Of a stretch of 64,000 nucleotides of DNA, positions 36,475 through 45,991 are shown one piece after another. The DNA is taken from the NCBI RefSeq assembly GCF_003129565.1, contig NZ_QETF01000014.1:18510-82509 (forward strand). The letters are read 5' to 3'. The translations under genes and the position numbers were made by a program. The stretch's first letter is position 1, and the number at the start of each line of letters is the position of its first letter. Source of the stretch: Salibaculum griseiflavum (lineage in GTDB: Bacteria > Pseudomonadota > Alphaproteobacteria > Rhodobacterales > Rhodobacteraceae). The notes beneath the pieces are model-generated. The model saw nothing but the letters and a program-made list of their open reading frames with translations. It did not search any database and was not told where the DNA came from.

Positions 36475-37986
36475 ATGACCTTGACCCCTGAATACGACAG
36501 CTTCCGCGCCGGCTATGAGGCGGGCGAGAACCAGGTGGTCTATACCCGCCTGGCCGCCGACCTGGACACGCCCGTGTCGCTGATGCTCAAGCTGAACGCG
36601 GCCGGAAAGCATGCCTTCCTGCTGGAAAGCGTCACCGGCGGCGAGGTGCGCGGGCGCTATTCGATCATCGGCATGAAGCCCGACCTGATCTGGGAATGCC
36701 GCGGCACCGAGGCGCGCATCAATCGCCAGGCCCGCATCGACGAAACTGCCTTCGAGCCGCTTGAGGGGCACCCGCTGGATACGTTCCGCGACGTGCTGGC
36801 CGAAAGCCATATCGACCTGCCACCCGACCTGCCGGCGGCCAGTGCCGGTCTGTTCGGCTTCCTGGGCTATGACATGATCCGGCTGGTCGAGCATCTGCCG
36901 GACGTGAACCCCGACCCGCTGGGCCTGCCCGACGCGGTGATGCTGCGCCCCTCGGTCGTGGCGGTGCTGGACGGGGTCAAGGGCGACGTGATCCTCGTGG
37001 CGCCGGCCTGGGCCAATTCGGGCCTGTCGGCCAAGGCCGCCTATGCGCAGGCCGCCGAACGGGTCATGGATGCCCAACGGGCGCTGGACCGTCCCATGCC
37101 CGAACAGGTGCGCACCCTGGGCGAGGCCGAGGCCGAGGGCGAGGCGGTCAGCAATTTCACCCATGAGGGCTACAAGGCCGCCGTGGAAAAGGCCAAGGAC
37201 TACATCAAGGCCGGTGACATCTTTCAGGTCGTTCCCGCCCAACGCTGGACCCAGAGTTTCCGCGAACCGCCCTTCTCGCTCTACCGCTCGCTGCGGCGCA
37301 CGAACCCGTCGCCCTTCATGTTCTTCTTCAATTTCGGCGGCTACCAGGTGATCGGCGCCAGCCCCGAAATCCTTGTCCGGGTGATGGATGGCGAGGTCAC
37401 GATCCGGCCCATCGCCGGCACCCGGCCGCGCGGCGCGACCCCCGAAGAGGACAAGGCCAACGAGGCCGACCTGATGGCGGATCAGAAAGAACTGGCCGAG
37501 CACCTGATGCTGCTGGACCTGGGCCGCAACGACGTGGGCCGCGTGGCCAAGATCGGCACGGTGCGCCCGACCGAACAATTCATCGTCGAACGCTATTCCC
37601 ACGTGATGCATATCGTCTCCAACGTGGTGGGAGAATTGGCCGAGGATCAGGACGCGCTGTCGGCCTTCTTCGCGGGCATGCCCGCGGGCACGGTCTCGGG
37701 CGCGCCCAAGGTCCGCGCGATGGAGATCATCGACGAGCTGGAACCCGAAAAGCGCGGCGTCTATGGCGGCGGCGTGGGTTATTTCAGCGCCGGCGGCGAC
37801 ATGGACATGTGCATCGCCCTGCGCACCGCCGTGCTGAAGGGCGAAGACCTCTATATCCAGGCGGGCGGCGGCGTTGTCTATGACAGCGATCCCGAGGCGG
37901 AATACATGGAAACCGTCCACAAGTCCGGCGCCATCCGTCGTGCCGCGGCCGAGGCGCATCGATTCACCTCTGGCGGCGGAAACTGA
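36475..37986 (+). CDS. trpE: Anthranilate synthase component I
   Basis: Converts chorismate to anthranilate with glutamine-derived ammonia from TrpG. The 503-residue length is typical. Signatures: LNPSPFMF-type segment (TNPSPFMFFF), IRPIAGTRPRGATPEEDKANEADLMADQKELAEHLML region, VERYSHVMHIVSNVVGEL and GTVSGAPKVRAMEIIDELEPEKRGVYGGGVGY. No tryptophan-codon leader ORF precedes it; it is coupled to the ppiD-like gene. trpG lies 3 kb downstream. Confidence 0.97.
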   Translation: MTLTPEYDSFRAGYEAGENQVVYTRLAADLDTPVSLMLKLNAAGKHAFLLESVTGGEVRGRYSIIGMKPDLIWECRGTEARINRQARIDETAFEPLEGHPLDTFRDVLAESHIDLPPDLPAASAGLFGFLGYDMIRLVEHLPDVNPDPLGLPDAVMLRPSVVAVLDGVKGDVILVAPAWANSGLSAKAAYAQAAERVMDAQRALDRPMPEQVRTLGEAEAEGEAVSNFTHEGYKAAVEKAKDYIKAGDIFQVVPAQRWTQSFREPPFSLYRSLRRTNPSPFMFFFNFGGYQVIGASPEILVRVMDGEVTIRPIAGTRPRGATPEEDKANEADLMADQKELAEHLMLLDLGRNDVGRVAKIGTVRPTEQFIVERYSHVMHIVSNVVGELAEDQDALSAFFAGMPAGTVSGAPKVRAMEIIDELEPEKRGVYGGGVGYFSAGGDMDMCIALRTAVLKGEDLYIQAGGGVVYDSDPEAEYMETVHKSGAIRRAAAEAHRFTSGGGN

Positions 37987-38094
37987 GGCGCCGCCCCGGG
38001 TCTGGAATACCGGATTTGCCGGAAACTGGCTGAAAATGCTATTCTGATGGTGTCCGGCACGGATTTCGCCGGACGTTACATATTGGATATCGCC

Positions 38095-38808
38095 ATGCCC
38101 CGCAGCATTCTTTCAGCGGTCGCAGGCATTTTCATTGGTATGGCCTTGCCGCTCGCGGCCGAGCCCAGTTTTCCCTGTTCCGGCCAGTTGACCCCGACCG
38201 AAACCCGGATTTGCCGTAGCCCTCTGCTGGGGCAGCTCGATCAAAGGATGGCGCGGGCTTTCTACGCGGCCCGGGACCGCGCCAACGGCGCAGACCGCCG
38301 CGACCTGATAGATGCGCAGCGCCTCTGGCTACGTTGGCGGGCCACCTGTGGCACGGATGGCGATTGCCTGCGCCGCCGCTACGAGGCGCGGCTCGACGAC
38401 CTGGCCCGGCCAGACCTTCTCACACTGGAAATCGCAACGCCGGGCAATACCGCGCCCGCTGCCGACCAGGTGGTTGACCGCCGCATCACCGACACCCGCT
38501 ACGAGGTCGAATACGGCGACGGCACGATCCGCTGGCAATCGCTCGGTGGGGGCAGCATGGGGGTGATCAACCCCGATGGCACCGGCAGCAGGAGCATGTT
38601 TTCACAGGCCCCGCCGCCAGAGTTTCCCGGCCTGCCCGGCACATATGCAAGCTGGGGCGACGGGTTGGAAACCAGCCTGCTTGGGATCATCGACCAATTG
38701 CTCAGCCCCGCCGACCGTCAGGAATACCGTGCGCTGACCAATGCCAAGCCCTATTCCGTGCGCGTCAACGATCACCTGACCGTCATCCAGTTCCTCACCC
38801 GACCCTAG
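38095..38808 (+). CDS. LprI-like (DUF1311) secreted protein
   Basis: A 237-residue exported protein. Signal peptide ILSAVAGIFIGMALPLAAEP, then FPCSGQLTPTETRICRSPLLGQLDQRMARAFY and QRLWLRWRATCGTDGDCLRRRYEARL, the four-Cys LprI/DUF1311 pattern (lysozyme-inhibitor-like). The C-terminal 110 residues have no recognised domain. A longer frame starts 48 bases upstream, but MPRSIL begins the signal peptide. Confidence 0.78.
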   Translation: MPRSILSAVAGIFIGMALPLAAEPSFPCSGQLTPTETRICRSPLLGQLDQRMARAFYAARDRANGADRRDLIDAQRLWLRWRATCGTDGDCLRRRYEARLDDLARPDLLTLEIATPGNTAPAADQVVDRRITDTRYEVEYGDGTIRWQSLGGGSMGVINPDGTGSRSMFSQAPPPEFPGLPGTYASWGDGLETSLLGIIDQLLSPADRQEYRALTNAKPYSVRVNDHLTVIQFLTRP

Positions 38809-38818
38809 GGAGGCCCCG

Positions 38819-39337
38819 ATGTTGCGCCTTGTCCTGCTTTTCCTGCCCCTGTTTCTGCTGCCACTCGGCCTGTCCGCGCAGGAGGACGGCGACAGCGCCA
38901 TTCCCGCGATCGAAGAGCTGCTGAACCCGCCGCAATCTGCCCCCGGGGCCAGCGACGATCCTTTCGGTATGGTCCTGCCTACCGGCTTCGAACCCGACGA
39001 CGCCACGCGCCAGTCGATCCAGACCGCCGTTCGGGGCTTCTATGACTACCGCACCGAGGCGTTCGATCACCGGATGGCGGTTTTTCGCTGGCAGCAGGTG
39101 TCGACCCGGATCATCTTTTTCGTTGTGATCGCGGTGGTCGCGGTGGGGCTTTACTTCTCATGGCTCCAATTCCACGCCACCCAGGACAAGTCCAGCATGG
39201 GCACCACCAGCATCGAAGCGGGGAAGTCCGGGTTCAAGATCTCGTCCCCGGTGCTGGGGGTCATCATCCTGACGCTGTCGCTGGCCTTCTTCTATCTCTA
39301 CCTGGTTCACGTCTACCCGGTCAGCGATACGTTCTGA
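38819..39337 (+). CDS. Membrane protein with signal peptide and two helices
   Basis: 172 residues: cleavable-looking leader LVLLFLPLFLLPLGLSAQ, a periplasmic stretch, a helix (IIFFVVIAVVAVGLYFSWLQ, about 98-117) and a second helix (VLGVIILTLSLAFFYLYLVHVYP) near the C-terminus. Function unknown. 10 bases after the LprI-like gene, probably co-transcribed. Confidence 0.7.
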   Translation: MLRLVLLFLPLFLLPLGLSAQEDGDSAIPAIEELLNPPQSAPGASDDPFGMVLPTGFEPDDATRQSIQTAVRGFYDYRTEAFDHRMAVFRWQQVSTRIIFFVVIAVVAVGLYFSWLQFHATQDKSSMGTTSIEAGKSGFKISSPVLGVIILTLSLAFFYLYLVHVYPVSDTF

Positions 39338-39343
39338 GAGGGC

Positions 39344-40795
39344 TTATTGTGCCTGCAACACCGCCGATAGCGGCACCTGCGCGACCTGGGCGGCACGCTT
39401 GTCGTTGCCCCAGTTCATCAGGGCCGTGATCGTATCGGGGCGCACCCGCCCGATCAGCACGACACCGCTCTGCTGTCGGGCGCGAAAGGCGGCCTGATCG
39501 ACGAACCGGCGTATCACGCTGGCATCCTGCCCCTCGGCATCGAGATCGCGATAGACCGTGGCGGTCGGCACCCCCTCCTGTTCGGCGACCCGGTCCGCCA
39601 TGTTCAGCCCGCGACCGACAGAGACGAAGCCGCGCCCGCCATCGGACAGGATGCGCATCAGCTGCCGGGTCGCCTCGCGGTTATTCGACAGTCCCGGCCC
39701 GCCCAGGTCCAGGACGGCCACGGTTTCGGTCAGGCTGGCAAAGGTGCCTTCCAGCGCCACCTCGACATCCTGCGGGGTCGCGCCCTCGGGCAGCCGCGCG
39801 AGTATCGCCGCCTCGGTCCCCTGGCTGCGATACGCGGCAAGGCGCTCGGCCGCACCGTCAGCCCCGGGGTCGATCGCCACGGTCACCGGGAACGGTAGAC
39901 CGGCCACCAACGCCGGTCCGGCATCGCCAGCCATCCCGCCCGCGTCGATCAGGATGATCGAGAGAACCGGCAGATTTTCGGGGTTCGGCGCATCGGCGGC
40001 ATAGGCAACAAGGGCCGGAACCGCCGGGGCGGCCTCGGGCTCGTTCTCGGCTGCGTCCGATTGACCGGGCCGGTTCACCGCAACCCCGGTTTCCCGGTCC
40101 TGTAACAGGGTATTGCCGCCCTGCATTTCGAATTGTGGCGAGGCATCCGGGGTTATCCGCGTCCCCGCCCCGGCCAGCTGCGGATCGTCGCCGGCCACTG
40201 GCCCAGTGACCTCCTCGACCGGGTCGCCAGCCATGCCGTCATCATCCGGCTCGACGATTTCAACCTCGATCGGCGCGCCATCTGCACCACCGACCTGGGT
40301 CTCACCGTCCTCGACCACGACCGGCGCCGGGGGCGTGCCGGGATCGGTGGACAGGACGATATCGCTTTCGGGATCGGGCGTATCCGGTGCGGGCGCCTGC
40401 GGATTTGGCAGAACCGGCGCATCGCCGGCGACATCCGGGGCCGCGCCGGTCTCGACGCTGGGGGCGCCCAGGTCACCCTCGACGCTGCTGGCCCGGGGCA
40501 CCGCCGGCGGGGCGGTATCTGCATCCGGGGCGGCGCGATCCCCGCCATCAAGCTGCGCGGCGCTCTCCACGTCCGGCGCCGGGCCAAGACTGGGTCCCTC
40601 CCCTTCGCCCGGCCCGGACACCGAGGGGGCTTCGGACGCGGGCGTATCGCCCGAGGCGGCCTGCGGCGCATCGACCTGAGGCGGGGCCGGTGGCGTGTTG
40701 CCCGCCGGCTGTTCGCTCAGCATCGAGGCGGTCCCCAGACCGAGAACCGATACGAATCCGCCCGCCAGAACGCCCGAAAGAAATCCACGTGCCAC
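39344..40795 (-). CDS. Divergent polysaccharide deacetylase family protein (YibQ-like)
   Basis: 483 residues. N-terminal signal anchor [20 protein letters not shown], then about 200 residues of Pro/Ala/Asp-rich low complexity, then the deacetylase-like domain from about residue 265: [59 protein letters not shown] and [25 protein letters not shown], ending [19 protein letters not shown]. The GTG at 40795 has AGGGGG upstream; an ATG at 40837 is an alternative. Related E. coli YibQ is linked to the envelope. Active-site residues of true deacetylases are poorly kept. Confidence 0.82.
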   Translation of the reverse strand: MARGFLSGVLAGGFVSVLGLGTASMLSEQPAGNTPPAPPQVDAPQAASGDTPASEAPSVSGPGEGEGPSLGPAPDVESAAQLDGGDRAAPDADTAPPAVPRASSVEGDLGAPSVETGAAPDVAGDAPVLPNPQAPAPDTPDPESDIVLSTDPGTPPAPVVVEDGETQVGGADGAPIEVEIVEPDDDGMAGDPVEEVTGPVAGDDPQLAGAGTRITPDASPQFEMQGGNTLLQDRETGVAVNRPGQSDAAENEPEAAPAVPALVAYAADAPNPENLPVLSIILIDAGGMAGDAGPALVAGLPFPVTVAIDPGADGAAERLAAYRSQGTEAAILARLPEGATPQDVEVALEGTFASLTETVAVLDLGGPGLSNNREATRQLMRILSDGGRGFVSVGRGLNMADRVAEQEGVPTATVYRDLDAEGQDASVIRRFVDQAAFRARQQSGVVLIGRVRPDTITALMNWGNDKRAAQVAQVPLSAVLQAQ

Positions 40796-40976
40796 TGTCC
40801 TGCCCCCTTGCCGGCTGTCGCCCGGCCTGTCGTCCATCCTCGTGAACCGGCGCGGCGGCCTTGACGCCGCCCTCCGCTTCGGCCCATCTAGGCGCAACTA
40901 TACCGCGCCCCGCCCGGGCGATGGTAGCCCCGAATTGGCCTTGCCCCCAAGGCCCTCAGGCGGAGACGGCGAAAAC

Positions 40977-41558
40977 ATGCTTCTGCTGATCGATAATTAC
41001 GACAGTTTCACCTACAACCTCGTGCATTACCTGGGCGAGCTGGGCGCCGAGGTGCAGGTGCACCGCAACGACGCGCTTGACGTGCAGCAGGCGATGGCGC
41101 TGAACCCGGCCGGCATCCTGCTGTCCCCGGGCCCCTGCGATCCGGCCCAGGCGGGCATCTGCCTGTCACTGACAAAGGCCGCAGCCGAAACCGGCACGCC
41201 GCTCATGGGCGTCTGCCTCGGTCACCAGACCATCGGCGAGGCCTTCGGCGGCAAGGTCGTGCGCTGTCACGAGATCGTCCACGGCAAGATGGGCCGCGTC
41301 AGCCATATGGGCAAAGGCGTCTTCGAGGGCATTCCAAGCCCCTTCGAGGCGACCCGCTACCACTCGCTCGTCGTCGAGCGCGACAGCCTGCCCGATTGCC
41401 TGGAGATCACCGCCGAACTGGACGATGGCGTGATCATGGGGCTGCAGCACAAGACGTTGCCGATCCACGGCGTGCAGTTCCACCCCGAAAGCATCGCCTC
41501 GGAACACGGCCACCGGCTGCTGCAGAACTTCCTCGACCTGATGAAGGTGCCGGCATGA
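40977..41558 (+). CDS. trpG: Anthranilate synthase component II (glutamine amidotransferase)
   Basis: Supplies ammonia to TrpE. 193 residues with [35 protein letters not shown], the nucleophile Cys of [15 protein letters not shown] (about residue 79) and [17 protein letters not shown] with the catalytic His and Glu. The ATG of trpD overlaps its stop (ATGA). Confidence 0.97.
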   Translation: MLLLIDNYDSFTYNLVHYLGELGAEVQVHRNDALDVQQAMALNPAGILLSPGPCDPAQAGICLSLTKAAAETGTPLMGVCLGHQTIGEAFGGKVVRCHEIVHGKMGRVSHMGKGVFEGIPSPFEATRYHSLVVERDSLPDCLEITAELDDGVIMGLQHKTLPIHGVQFHPESIASEHGHRLLQNFLDLMKVPA

Positions 41559-42571
41559 GCGACGCCCTCAAACCCCTGATCGCCGCGGCGGCCGAGGGCC
41601 CGCTGAGCCGCGCCCAGGCCGAGCAGGCCTTCGAGATCCTGTTCGAGGGCGACGCTACGCCCAGCCAGATGGGCGGGTTGCTGATGGCCATGCGGACCCG
41701 CGGAGAGGTCGTCGACGAATACGCCGCCGCCGCCCATGTGATGCGCGCCAAATGCGTGCCGGTGAAGGCGCCCGAGGGGGCCATGGACATCGTCGGCACA
41801 GGCGGCGACGGCAAGGGCACCCTGAACATCTCGACCGCCACGGCCTTCGTCGTTGCGGGCGCTGGTGTGCCCGTGGCCAAGCACGGCAACCGCAACCTCA
41901 GTTCGAAGTCCGGGGCCGCCGATGCGCTGGGACAAATGGGCATCGAGGTCATGATCGGGCCCGAGATCGTCGAGAAAGCCATCGCCGAGGCCGGCATCGG
42001 CTTCATGATGGCGCCCATGCATCATCCGGCGATCAAGCATGTCATGCCCACCCGGATGGAGCTGGGCACGCGCACCATCTTCAACATCCTCGGCCCGCTG
42101 ACCAATCCGGCCGGTGTAAAACGCCAGCTGACCGGCGCCTTCAGCCGTGACCTGATCCAGCCCATGGCCCAGACCCTGCAAGCCCTCGGCTCCGAGGCAA
42201 GCTGGCTGGTCCATGGCTCGGACGGGACCGATGAGCTGACGATCACCGGCGTCAGCTGGGTCGCCGCGCAATCGGGCGACATGATCACCCTGCGCGAGGT
42301 CCACCCCGAGGATGCCGGCCTGCCCACCCACCCGTTCGAGGCCATCCTCGGCGGCACGCCCGGGGAAAATGCGCGCGCCTTCCGCGCCTTGCTGGCTGGC
42401 GAGGCCAGCGCCTATCGCGACGCGGTGCTGCTCAATGCCGCCGCCGCGCTGCTCGTGGCCGGCAAGGTCGACAGCCTCAAGCAAGGGGCGGAGCTGGCCC
42501 GCGACAGCATCGACAGCGGAGCCGCCCGACGCGCCGTGGACACCCTGGCCCGGATCAGCCACACCGGCTGA
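41555..42571 (+). CDS. trpD: Anthranilate phosphoribosyltransferase
   Basis: Adds phosphoribose from PRPP to anthranilate. 338 residues with the glycine-rich [21 protein letters not shown] (about 79-99), [21 protein letters not shown] and [18 protein letters not shown]. Overlaps trpG by 4 bases. The trpD-trpC interval carries a dispersed repeat. Confidence 0.97.
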   Translation: MSDALKPLIAAAAEGPLSRAQAEQAFEILFEGDATPSQMGGLLMAMRTRGEVVDEYAAAAHVMRAKCVPVKAPEGAMDIVGTGGDGKGTLNISTATAFVVAGAGVPVAKHGNRNLSSKSGAADALGQMGIEVMIGPEIVEKAIAEAGIGFMMAPMHHPAIKHVMPTRMELGTRTIFNILGPLTNPAGVKRQLTGAFSRDLIQPMAQTLQALGSEASWLVHGSDGTDELTITGVSWVAAQSGDMITLREVHPEDAGLPTHPFEAILGGTPGENARAFRALLAGEASAYRDAVLLNAAAALLVAGKVDSLKQGAELARDSIDSGAARRAVDTLARISHTG

Positions 42572-42574
42572 GGC

Positions 42575-42645
42575 TTTCTTCGGACCGGTAAATATCCCGG
42601 GGTGAATTGGCCGCAGGCCAAGAGGGGCAGCGCCCCTGCCCCGCC
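42575..42645. repeat. Dispersed intergenic repeat, copy 5
   Basis: Starts TTTCTTCGGACCGGTAAATA and contains a 51-base block (42591-42641) differing by one base from 25563-25613, with an AGGGGCAGCGCCCCT hairpin. Inserted between trpD and trpC without disrupting either. Confidence 0.75.
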
Positions 42646-42747
42646 GGCGGCGCCACGGGCGACGCCGGGATGAACCTGCGTGGCGCAAGCCACCCCGTTA
42701 CGCAAACCGCAATTGTCTTCGCCCGCGGCCCGCGCTACTCCTGCCCC

Positions 42748-43557
42748 ATGGATATTCTCGACAAGATCAAGGCCTACAAGCTCGACGAGATCGCCGCGCG
42801 CAAGGCCGAAACACCGCTGGCCACCCTCGAAGCCGCCGCGAAAGAGGCCGGGCCCACGCGCGGCTTTGCCGAGGCGCTGACCCGGGCCGCGAAAACCGGC
42901 TACGGCCTGATCGCCGAAATCAAGAAGGCCAGCCCCTCCAAGGGCCTGATCCGCGAGGATTTCGACCCCCCCGCCCTGGCCCGCGCCTACGAGGAGGGCG
43001 GCGCGACCTGCCTGTCGGTTCTGACCGACACGCCCAGCTTCCAGGGCGCCGATGCCTACCTGACCGAATCCCGCGCGGCCACCGCCCTGCCCGCCCTGCG
43101 CAAGGATTTCATGTATGACCCCTACCAGGTGGTCGAGGCCCGTGCGCTCGGGGCCGATTGCATCCTGATCATTCTCGCCTCGGTTTCGGATGCACAGGCC
43201 GCCGAGTTGGAAGCCGCGGCCTTCGATCTGGGCATGGATGTCCTGCTGGAGGTCCATGACGCCGCCGAACTGGACCGCGCCTGCCATCTGAAATCGCCGC
43301 TCATGGGGATCAACAACCGCAACCTCAAGACCTTCGAGGTGACGCTGGACACCACCCGGCGCCTGGCCAAGCACGTGCCCCATGACCGCATGATCGTCTG
43401 CGAAAGCGGGCTGTTCGCCCCGGCCGACCTGGCCGATATGGCCCGCTGCGGCGCGCGCAGCTTCCTGATCGGCGAAAGCCTGATGCGCCAGGACGATGTG
43501 ACCGCGGCCACCCGTGCGATCCTCGCCGACCCGGTCCATCCGGGGGCCATGGCATGA
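42748..43557 (+). CDS. trpC: Indole-3-glycerol phosphate synthase
   Basis: Forms indole-3-glycerol phosphate in the tryptophan pathway. 269 residues with the (beta/alpha)8 motifs [87 protein letters not shown] and CESGLF plus IGESLM. No Shine-Dalgarno is clear before MDILDK. Its stop overlaps moaC. Confidence 0.96.
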   Translation: MDILDKIKAYKLDEIAARKAETPLATLEAAAKEAGPTRGFAEALTRAAKTGYGLIAEIKKASPSKGLIREDFDPPALARAYEEGGATCLSVLTDTPSFQGADAYLTESRAATALPALRKDFMYDPYQVVEARALGADCILIILASVSDAQAAELEAAAFDLGMDVLLEVHDAAELDRACHLKSPLMGINNRNLKTFEVTLDTTRRLAKHVPHDRMIVCESGLFAPADLADMARCGARSFLIGESLMRQDDVTAATRAILADPVHPGAMA

Positions 43558-44033
43558 GCGGCGGCAAACTCAGCCATTTCGACGCGGAGGGCCAGGCGCA
43601 TATGGTCGATGTCTCGACCAAGCCCCAGACCCCCCGGATCGCCACGGCCGAAGGTCATGTGCGCATGTCGCCCGACACGCTCGCTCATGTCACCGCCGGC
43701 ACCGCGAAAAAGGGCGATGTGCTGGGCATTGCCCGCATCGCGGGCATCCAGGGGGCCAAGAAGACGGCCGACCTGATTCCGCTCTGCCACCCCCTGCCCG
43801 TCACCAAGGTCGCGCTGAACCTTACCCCCGACGACACCCTCCCCGGCGTGCGTATCACCGCAACCGTCAAGACAACCGGCCAGACCGGCGTCGAGATGGA
43901 GGCCCTGACGGCGGTGTCCACCGCCGCACTCACCGTCTATGACATGCTCAAGGCCGTGCAGAAGGACATGGAGATCGGAGGCATCCGCGTGACCCTCAAG
44001 GATGGCGGCAAGTCAGGACGGTTCGAGGCATGA
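43554..44033 (+). CDS. moaC: Cyclic pyranopterin monophosphate synthase accessory protein MoaC
   Basis: Acts with MoaA in molybdenum cofactor synthesis. 159 residues with [40 protein letters not shown] and [23 protein letters not shown] carrying the catalytic Lys/His region. Overlaps trpC (ATGA) and moeA (ATGA), so the trp and moco genes are translationally coupled. Confidence 0.96.
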   Translation: MSGGKLSHFDAEGQAHMVDVSTKPQTPRIATAEGHVRMSPDTLAHVTAGTAKKGDVLGIARIAGIQGAKKTADLIPLCHPLPVTKVALNLTPDDTLPGVRITATVKTTGQTGVEMEALTAVSTAALTVYDMLKAVQKDMEIGGIRVTLKDGGKSGRFEA

Positions 44034-45199
44034 TCACCGTTTCCGAGGCCCTGGACAAGCTGCTGGAACTGGCCGCGCCGCTTGCGGTGGAAGAGGTGCC
44101 GCTGCGCGCGTCGTCTGGGCGCACACTGGCCCGGCCCGTGACCGCCCGTCGCGATCAGCCGCCGTTTTCCGCCTCGGCCATGGACGGGTATGCCATTGCG
44201 GGCGGCGCGGCGCCGGGTGACCGGTTCGAGGTCATCGGCGAGGCGGCGGCGGGGCACGGATTCTCGGGTTCGGTCGGGTCCGGGCAGGCCGTGCGTATCT
44301 TCACCGGCGCCCCCATGCCCGAGGGCGCGACCCGCGTTGTCATCCAGGAGGATACCTCGCGGGACGGCGGCACCATCACCCTGACCGAGGATCTTGGCAC
44401 CGGCCCCCATGTGCGCGCCCTGGGCGCCGATTTCCGGATCGGCGACACTCTGGACGCGCCGCGCCTTCTGTCGCCCTCGGACGTGGCCCTGATGGCCGCG
44501 ATGAATATCGACACGGTGCCTGTCACCCGCCGCCCCGACGTGGCGATCATCGCAACAGGGGACGAACTGGTGCAACCCGGCGAAGACCCCGGCCCCGACC
44601 AGATCATCGCCTCCAACAGCTATGGGCTGGCCGCGCTGGTCGAGGCGCTGGGTGCCACCGCCCGCCTGCTGCCCATCGCCCGAGACACCAAGGCCTCTCT
44701 CCAGACCGTGTTCGACCTGGCCGAGGGGGCAGACCTGATCCTCACCATCGGGGGCGCTTCGGTCGGCGATCATGACCTTGTCGGCCCCGCGCTGGCCGAC
44801 AGGGGGATGGAGCGCGCCTTTTACAAGGTCGCCATGCGCCCCGGAAAGCCGCTGATGGCGGGGCGGCTTGGCGATGCGGCGCTGATCGGGCTTCCGGGCA
44901 ACCCGGTCTCGGCCATGGTCTGCGGCCATGTTTTCGTGGCCCCTGTAATCCGCGCCATGCTGGGACAAAAAGACGTGGTCCCGATGCCCGAGCAACGACC
45001 GCTGGCCGCCGATCTGCCCGCCAACGGACCGCGCCAGCATTACCTGCGCGCCCGCACGACGGCAGCGGGTGTTATCGCCTATGACAAGCAGGACAGCTCT
45101 CTGCTGTCGGTGCTCAGCGAGGCCGATTGCCTGATCGTCCAGCCCCCCGGTGATCCGGGCCAGCCCGCCGGCAGATATGTGGACGTCCTGCCGCTCTAG
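44030..45199 (+). CDS. moeA: Molybdopterin molybdotransferase MoeA
   Basis: Inserts molybdate into molybdopterin. 389 residues with [16 protein letters not shown] (about 44-59), [39 protein letters not shown] and the MoCF-type [15 protein letters not shown] and [17 protein letters not shown]. Overlaps moaC by 4 bases. Confidence 0.96.
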   Translation: MITVSEALDKLLELAAPLAVEEVPLRASSGRTLARPVTARRDQPPFSASAMDGYAIAGGAAPGDRFEVIGEAAAGHGFSGSVGSGQAVRIFTGAPMPEGATRVVIQEDTSRDGGTITLTEDLGTGPHVRALGADFRIGDTLDAPRLLSPSDVALMAAMNIDTVPVTRRPDVAIIATGDELVQPGEDPGPDQIIASNSYGLAALVEALGATARLLPIARDTKASLQTVFDLAEGADLILTIGGASVGDHDLVGPALADRGMERAFYKVAMRPGKPLMAGRLGDAALIGLPGNPVSAMVCGHVFVAPVIRAMLGQKDVVPMPEQRPLAADLPANGPRQHYLRARTTAAGVIAYDKQDSSLLSVLSEADCLIVQPPGDPGQPAGRYVDVLPL

Positions 45200-45208
45200 C
45201 GGAACATG

Positions 45209-45237
45209 TTGACACAAAACGGGAACACCCGTAGAAC
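45209..45237 (+). promoter_or_regulatory. lexA promoter with LexA box
   Basis: TTGACA (45209-45214), a 17-base spacer and TAGAAC (45232-45237) form a good promoter. GAAC-N7-GAAC at 45223-45237 is the reverse complement of the alphaproteobacterial GTTC-N7-GTTC LexA box and covers the -10 region, giving autorepression. Confidence 0.85.
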
Positions 45238-45282
45238 ATTCCGTAACCGGGCGACCCAAATGCCCCTTGTCGGAGATGATCC

Positions 45283-45972
45283 ATGCTGACCAAGAAGCAG
45301 CTCGACCTGTTGGAGTTCATTCACAAGCGGATGCAGCGTGACGGCGTGCCGCCCTCGTTCGACGAAATGAAAGAGGCGCTGGACCTGCGCTCGAAATCCG
45401 GCATTCACCGGCTGATCACGGCACTGGAAGAACGCGGCTTCATCCGTCGCCTTGCCCACCGGGCCCGCGCGCTGGAAATCATCAAGCTGCCCGAGGCGCT
45501 GGAACAGAAAGCCGGCTTCAGCCCCCGCGTGATCGAGGGCGACCGCCCGGACAGCACCCCGTCCAAGGCCCTGTCGGTCGAGGCGTCGGGCGCCATAGAA
45601 TTGCCGGTGATGGGCCGCATCGCCGCCGGTGTGCCGATCGCCGCCATTTCCGAAGTGTCCCACAACGTGGCCGTGCCCCAAAGCATGGTCGGCGCCGGGG
45701 AGCATTACGCGCTCGAGGTCAAGGGCGACTCGATGATCGATGCGGGCATCAACGATGGTGACGTGGTCATCATCCGCGAAACCCGGACCGCAGATAACGG
45801 CGAGATCGTCGTGGCCCTTGTCGAGGATGAAGAGGCGACGCTGAAACGCTATCGCCGTTCGGGCAACACCATCGCGCTCGAAGCGGCAAACCCGGCCTAT
45901 GAAACCCGCCTGTTCCGCGACGACCAGGTCAAGGTGCAGGGCCGTCTTGTCGGGCTGATCCGCACCTACTGA
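45283..45972 (+). CDS. lexA: SOS repressor LexA
   Basis: Represses SOS genes and self-cleaves when RecA is activated. 229 residues: N-terminal winged helix ([16 protein letters not shown] and [20 protein letters not shown]), Ala115-Gly116 scissile bond in GRIAAGVPI, catalytic Ser150 in [10 protein letters not shown] and Lys188 in EATLKRYRR. Its own LexA box lies upstream. 83 bases after moeA with its own promoter. Confidence 0.98.
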   Translation: MLTKKQLDLLEFIHKRMQRDGVPPSFDEMKEALDLRSKSGIHRLITALEERGFIRRLAHRARALEIIKLPEALEQKAGFSPRVIEGDRPDSTPSKALSVEASGAIELPVMGRIAAGVPIAAISEVSHNVAVPQSMVGAGEHYALEVKGDSMIDAGINDGDVVIIRETRTADNGEIVVALVEDEEATLKRYRRSGNTIALEAANPAYETRLFRDDQVKVQGRLVGLIRTY

Positions 45973-45991
45973 CGCCGCCCTCTCAGCCATA

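Noticed and set aside
34513..37959. 1148-codon minus-strand frame antisense to ppiD-trpE
   Set aside because: Non-protein-like composition; ppiD-like protein and trpE are certain on the plus strand.
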